Source: an uncultured Granulosicoccaceae bacterium (GTDB lineage: Bacteria > Pseudomonadota > Gammaproteobacteria > CALCKW01). From it: 8,641 bases of DNA. This document shows, piece by piece, positions 6,217-8,641 of the stretch. Both the position numbers and the translations under genes were made by a program. Below the pieces are notes generated by a model. That model saw only the letters and a program-made list of their open reading frames with translations. It did not search any database and had not been told where the DNA came from. The DNA lies in NCBI GenBank assembly GCA_937941555.1, contig CALDHJ010000126.1, positions 1 to 8,641 on the forward strand, given 5' to 3'. Each line of letters opens with the position of its first letter. Position 1 is the first letter of the stretch.

Positions 6217-6794
6217 TAGTCGCCGGCGTAATACCCGACCGTGTCGCCTTCGGTGGTCACGCCAAGGCCGTTGAGGCAACGGTTGACGTAGTTGAAGTAG
6301 CCGATGATCTGGTTCGCCTCGAGAATCTCACCGTCATCCAGCCCGGCATCACGCAATTGCGTGACATCCGCCTCAACCATGTCGCCCGGTTTGAGTGTGA
6401 GTTTCTCCGCATACACCAGCAGCGCGAGCTCCCGGCCCTGAAACTCGCGCTCGGGTGTGTGCGCGTGCAGCGCGGCCTCGATCGCATCGGCACGCTCGGG
6501 GTCCTCCATCAGGTGCCTCGCATTGGCCCAGTGGTTCGCAAGCGAATACGCACACCGGTTCAGTATCGACACGTAGCTCGCAACGGTCTCCTGCAGCCAG
6601 AGCGGCAGGGTATTGCTGTCGTCGTGCAAGGCGGCACGGTAGAGCGCGACGTGACCACGCAAGCTGCTCGGGCGCAGCGAATGCACACGCATCACGTTGT
6701 CGACCGTGCCGTGTGGGGTACGCGACAGCGCGAGCGCGTCCATTAAATTGTCATCGGCTTCGTCGTCTCGAAGCATGCGTATCCAGGCACTCAT
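6216..6794 (-). CDS. AhpD/carboxymuconolactone decarboxylase-family 'peroxidase-related' protein with CxxS motif
   Basis: A 192-aa helical cytoplasmic protein of the AhpD-like superfamily, closest in layout to the longer uncharacterised peroxidase-related members. The core motif ETVASYVSILNRCAYS continues to H88 and keeps the AhpD spacing: E69, C81, position 84, H88. In classical AhpD position 84 is the second redox cysteine of CxxC; here codon TCG gives Ser (C81-A-Y-S84), so a two-cysteine disulfide cycle cannot form at this site. It may be a one-cysteine enzyme, a decarboxylase/isomerase-like protein or a different catalyst. C173 (NRCLNG) is the only other cysteine. ATG at 6794 has GAGGAG eight bases upstream, a good ribosome site. 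It follows the permease after a 78-bp gap with a hairpin and precedes the oxygenase promoter, so it may be read with the transporter genes. Confidence 0.85.
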   Translation of the reverse strand: MSAWIRMLRDDEADDNLMDALALSRTPHGTVDNVMRVHSLRPSSLRGHVALYRAALHDDSNTLPLWLQETVASYVSILNRCAYSLANHWANARHLMEDPERADAIEAALHAHTPEREFQGRELALLVYAEKLTLKPGDMVEADVTQLRDAGLDDGEILEANQIIGYFNYVNRCLNGLGVTTEGDTVGYYAGD

Positions 6795-6841
6795 GTCACC
6801 GGCTCCTCACGCAAGCAGTCTGTGTTGTGGCGGTCAGCCTG

Positions 6842-6867
6842 CCGGCGCACCGGCGAGGGTGTGCCGG
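6842..6867. repeat. GC-rich hairpin between permease and AhpD-like gene
   Basis: CCGGCGCACC (6842-6851) faces GGTGTGCCGG (6858-6867) across a six-base loop, nine of ten pairs matching (one A-C mismatch on the minus transcript, a G-U on the plus). It lies six bases past the permease stop. No U-tract follows on the minus strand, so it is better read as a 3'-end stabiliser or partial attenuator within the operon than as an intrinsic terminator. Confidence 0.4.
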
Positions 6868-6872
6868 TTCGC

Positions 6873-7613
6873 TCAGGCACGTTCGTCGGCCTGCATGCGG
6901 CGTTCAAGCCAGCGCACGCCTGCGGACACCACCATGATCAGCACCAGGTATTCCAACACCAGCACCGTGTAGATTTCGAGCGGACGGTATTCACTCACCA
7001 CCAATTCATTGGCCTTGCGCGTGAGCTCCTGCATCCCGATCACCGAGACCAGCGAAGACATCTTCAGCATGTAGACCAACTGGTTACCCAGCGCCGGCAG
7101 AATGCGCCTGATGGCCTGAGGCAGAATGATGTAACGCATGGTGTCGCGGTAGTTCAGCGAAATCGAATGGGCGGCCTCGTACTGCCCGCGGTTGATCGAC
7201 TGAATCCCCGCGCGGAATATTTCGGCCTGGAATGCGCTGTCTGATAATGCAAGGGCGATCACACCGGCCCAGAACACGTTTATTGCCAAGCCCGTCACTT
7301 GCGGTAATCCGTAGTAAACCCACAGGATCAAGACCAGAATCGGTACCGCCCTGACCAGCTCGACATAGACCCGATTGAAGCGGCGCAGCGCTGGCCGCTC
7401 CGACAAACCCGGCAGCGCCACCAGCAGCCCCACAACGATCGAGATGCTGATCGCGGTCAGTGACAGCAACACCGTATTGCCCAGACCGCTGAGCAGGAAG
7501 CGGATGTTGTTGGCTCCAGTCGTGGTCGTCGGGTCGACCACGTACCATCCCCAATTGGACGATGCGCAGCCTGACAGAAGCAGACTCAGAAACAGAACGG
7601 TGAGGATACGCAT
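6873..7613 (-). CDS. Polar amino-acid ABC transporter permease (HisM/GlnP type) with lipobox-like N-terminus
   Basis: A 246-aa inner-membrane permease of the polar amino-acid uptake family. Hydrophobic segments occur at about 43-68, 87-103, 112-125 and 213-232. The family segments RAVPILVLILWVYYGLP (88-104) and SDSAFQAEIFRAGIQSI (124-140) are present. The EAA loop, which docks the ATPase, starts at E146 (EAAHSIS) and reaches IILPQA. The usual Gly four residues after EAA is Ser152 (codon TCG), although adjacent residues fit. The N-terminus MRILTVLFLSLLLSGC looks like a lipoprotein signal with lipobox LSGC and C16, unusual for a permease; it may instead act only as an extra membrane helix. The gene starts four bases after the ATPase stop with no strong Shine-Dalgarno of its own, implying translational coupling. 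Only one permease is in the window, so it either works as a homodimer or pairs with one encoded beyond the right edge. Confidence 0.93.
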   Translation of the reverse strand: MRILTVLFLSLLLSGCASSNWGWYVVDPTTTTGANNIRFLLSGLGNTVLLSLTAISISIVVGLLVALPGLSERPALRRFNRVYVELVRAVPILVLILWVYYGLPQVTGLAINVFWAGVIALALSDSAFQAEIFRAGIQSINRGQYEAAHSISLNYRDTMRYIILPQAIRRILPALGNQLVYMLKMSSLVSVIGMQELTRKANELVVSEYRPLEIYTVLVLEYLVLIMVVSAGVRWLERRMQADERA

Positions 7614-7617
7614 GGGC

Positions 7618-8373
7618 TCAGTGACTCAGTATCTGTTTGAGAAAGGTTTGACACCGTTCGCTCTCGGGTGCAGTGAAAAACGTATCCGGAGGAGATGACT
7701 CGACGATTCGACCGTGGTCCATGAATACCATGGTGTCGGCAACACGCCGCGCAAAGCCCATCTCGTGCGTTACACACACCATGGTCATGCCGCTTTCAGC
7801 CAGCTCGACCATGACATCGAGCACTTCGCTGATCATCTCGGGATCGAGTGCAGACGTGGGCTCATCGAACAACATGATCTGCGGTTCCATGCAGAGCGAT
7901 CGTGCTATGGCCACACGCTGCTGTTGTCCGCCGGACAAGTGGCGTGGAAATTTGTCCGCCTGTTCCGGGATCTGAACACGCTCGAGGTAGTGCATGGCGA
8001 GGTCTCGCGCTGCGGTATCGCTGAGCCCGCGCACCCGCCTGGGGCCGATGGTGAGGTTGTCGAGCACGCTAAGGTGCGGAAACAAATTGAATTGCTGGAA
8101 CACCATGCCGACCTTGGCGCGAACCGTATCCAACGCCGAGCGACTCCCATCGAGAGTCACACCGTCGACGCGAATGGTGCCGCTCTGATGTGTTTCGAGC
8201 CGGTTGACGCAACGGATCAAGGTTGACTTGCCGGAGCCCGACGGCCCGCATACCACCACCTTCTCACCAGTATTGACGTTCAGACTGACATCACTCAACG
8301 CCTGAAAATCACCGAAATATTTGTTCAACCCGGCTATTTCAATGGCCGGTGCAGATTCCGTCGCCTTTTGCAT
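7618..8373 (-). CDS. Polar amino-acid ABC transporter ATP-binding protein (GlnQ/HisP type)
   Basis: The 251-aa ATPase subunit that powers uptake. All nucleotide-binding motifs are intact: Walker A GPSGSGKST (43-51), Q-loop VFQQFNLFPH (91-100), ABC signature LSGGQQQRVAIAR (146-158), Walker B IMLFDEPTSALD (166-177) and switch histidine in VTHEMGFAR (201-209). Length and motif spacing match polar amino-acid transporters. I chose ATG at 8373 because GGGGGA lies just upstream and the protein then begins shortly before IEIAGLNKYFG, as in the family. The frame is open to 8457, with another ATG at 8406, but the extra 28 residues are not typical. It is the first minus-strand gene of the block, followed four bases later by the permease and divergent from the solute-binding protein across 125 bp. 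Confidence 0.95.
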   Translation of the reverse strand: MQKATESAPAIEIAGLNKYFGDFQALSDVSLNVNTGEKVVVCGPSGSGKSTLIRCVNRLETHQSGTIRVDGVTLDGSRSALDTVRAKVGMVFQQFNLFPHLSVLDNLTIGPRRVRGLSDTAARDLAMHYLERVQIPEQADKFPRHLSGGQQQRVAIARSLCMEPQIMLFDEPTSALDPEMISEVLDVMVELAESGMTMVCVTHEMGFARRVADTMVFMDHGRIVESSPPDTFFTAPESERCQTFLKQILSH

Positions 8374-8397
8374 AGTTCCCCCGCTTCGCGCAGAATG

Positions 8398-8426
8398 ATT
8401 GTGCATGTGGAAACGCCTCGCGGCAA
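8398..8426 (-). promoter_or_regulatory. Weak putative promoter for the ATPase-permease operon
   Basis: On the minus strand TTGCCG (8426-8421) and CACAAT (8403-8398) are 17 bases apart, each matching four of six consensus bases. Transcription would start near 8391, about 18 bases before ATG 8373, which fits that start and excludes the longer ones. No comparable plus-strand promoter for the solute-binding gene was seen in this divergent region. Confidence 0.3.
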
Positions 8427-8498
8427 AGACCACGTCATTTTGCGCATGGCGTGCCACCGGCGCGCTCGCCCACCATCCAAGGTTGACCGGAGACTTAC

Positions 8499-8641
8499 GT
8501 GAAACTGTTCAAACACCTGATTGCCGCAGCGGGATTGACGCTGATGGCTGCGCCCGCACTGTCTGCGTCAGCGCTCAACGACATCCTCAACGGCGGCGTG
8601 CTGAAAGTCGGCACAACCGGCGATTGGAACCCGATGACCAT
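8499..8641 (+). CDS. Periplasmic solute-binding protein of an amino-acid ABC transporter, partial (cut by right edge)
   Basis: Only the first 47 codons are present. GTG at 8499 has GGAGA six bases upstream (8489-8493). The N-terminus has a Sec signal peptide: KLFKH as positive end, a hydrophobic stretch from about residue 7 to 21, and an ASA cleavage site near 23-25. The mature start LNDILNGGVLKVGTTGDWNP matches the opening of family-3 solute-binding proteins, especially the group annotated as cyclohexadienyl dehydratase-like (GVLKVGTTGD). It should capture the solute in the periplasm for the ATPase and permease encoded divergently to its left. The plus-strand orientation is unusual, since this gene is normally co-directional with its transporter. 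Binding residues lie outside the window, so the ligand is unknown. Confidence 0.85.
   Translation, partial: MKLFKHLIAAAGLTLMAAPALSASALNDILNGGVLKVGTTGDWNPMT

Noticed and set aside
8374..8457. Upstream extension of the ATPase to 8406 or 8457
   Set aside because: The extra residues are not typical of the family, GGGGGA favours 8373, and the putative promoter lies within the extension.
1..8641. tRNA, rRNA, CRISPR array, insertion sequence or phage genes
   Set aside because: No cloverleaf, regularly spaced repeats, transposase or integrase motifs were seen on either strand.

Overview
The window looks like chromosomal DNA from a GC-rich (about 60% by eye) Gram-negative proteobacterium, most likely a gammaproteobacterium. 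This is an inference from the PAS/GGDEF/EAL signalling protein, the polar amino-acid ABC transporter and the style of the acyl-CoA ligase. No rRNA, tRNA, insertion sequence, phage gene or CRISPR array was seen. Nine protein genes can be supported: eight on the minus strand and one, cut by the right edge, on the plus strand.

Reading the minus strand 5' to 3' (right to left): an amino-acid-type ABC ATPase (8373-7618) and permease (7613-6873) lie 4 bp apart. Divergent from them starts a periplasmic solute-binding protein (8499 onward, truncated). After a 79-bp gap holding a GC-rich hairpin comes an AhpD/CMD-family 'peroxidase-related' protein (6794-6216). A 53-bp gap with a good sigma70-like promoter and nested dyads leads into a very tight three-gene cassette: an isopenicillin-N-synthase-like Fe(II) oxygenase (6162-5197), an XRE-cupin regulator (5193-4579) and an M29-aminopeptidase/NicX-like metalloprotein (4582-3497). 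A 226-bp spacer with strong predicted RNA hairpins precedes an acyl-CoA ligase of the DmdB/AAE type (3270-1585). The left end is a PAS-PAS-GGDEF-EAL cyclic-di-GMP protein cut by the window edge (1427 to 1).

The content suggests one catabolic unit: import of a small amino-acid-like or heterocyclic acid, oxidation by a non-haem iron oxygenase, further processing by the M29-like protein and the AhpD-like protein, and possibly CoA activation of the carboxylate product. The regulator sits between two of the enzymes, and its likely operator is at the promoter in front of the oxygenase. The substrate cannot be read from the sequence. The combination does not match a pathway I can name, so it is the best candidate here for an undescribed system. 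The ligase and the c-di-GMP protein may belong to separate transcription units.
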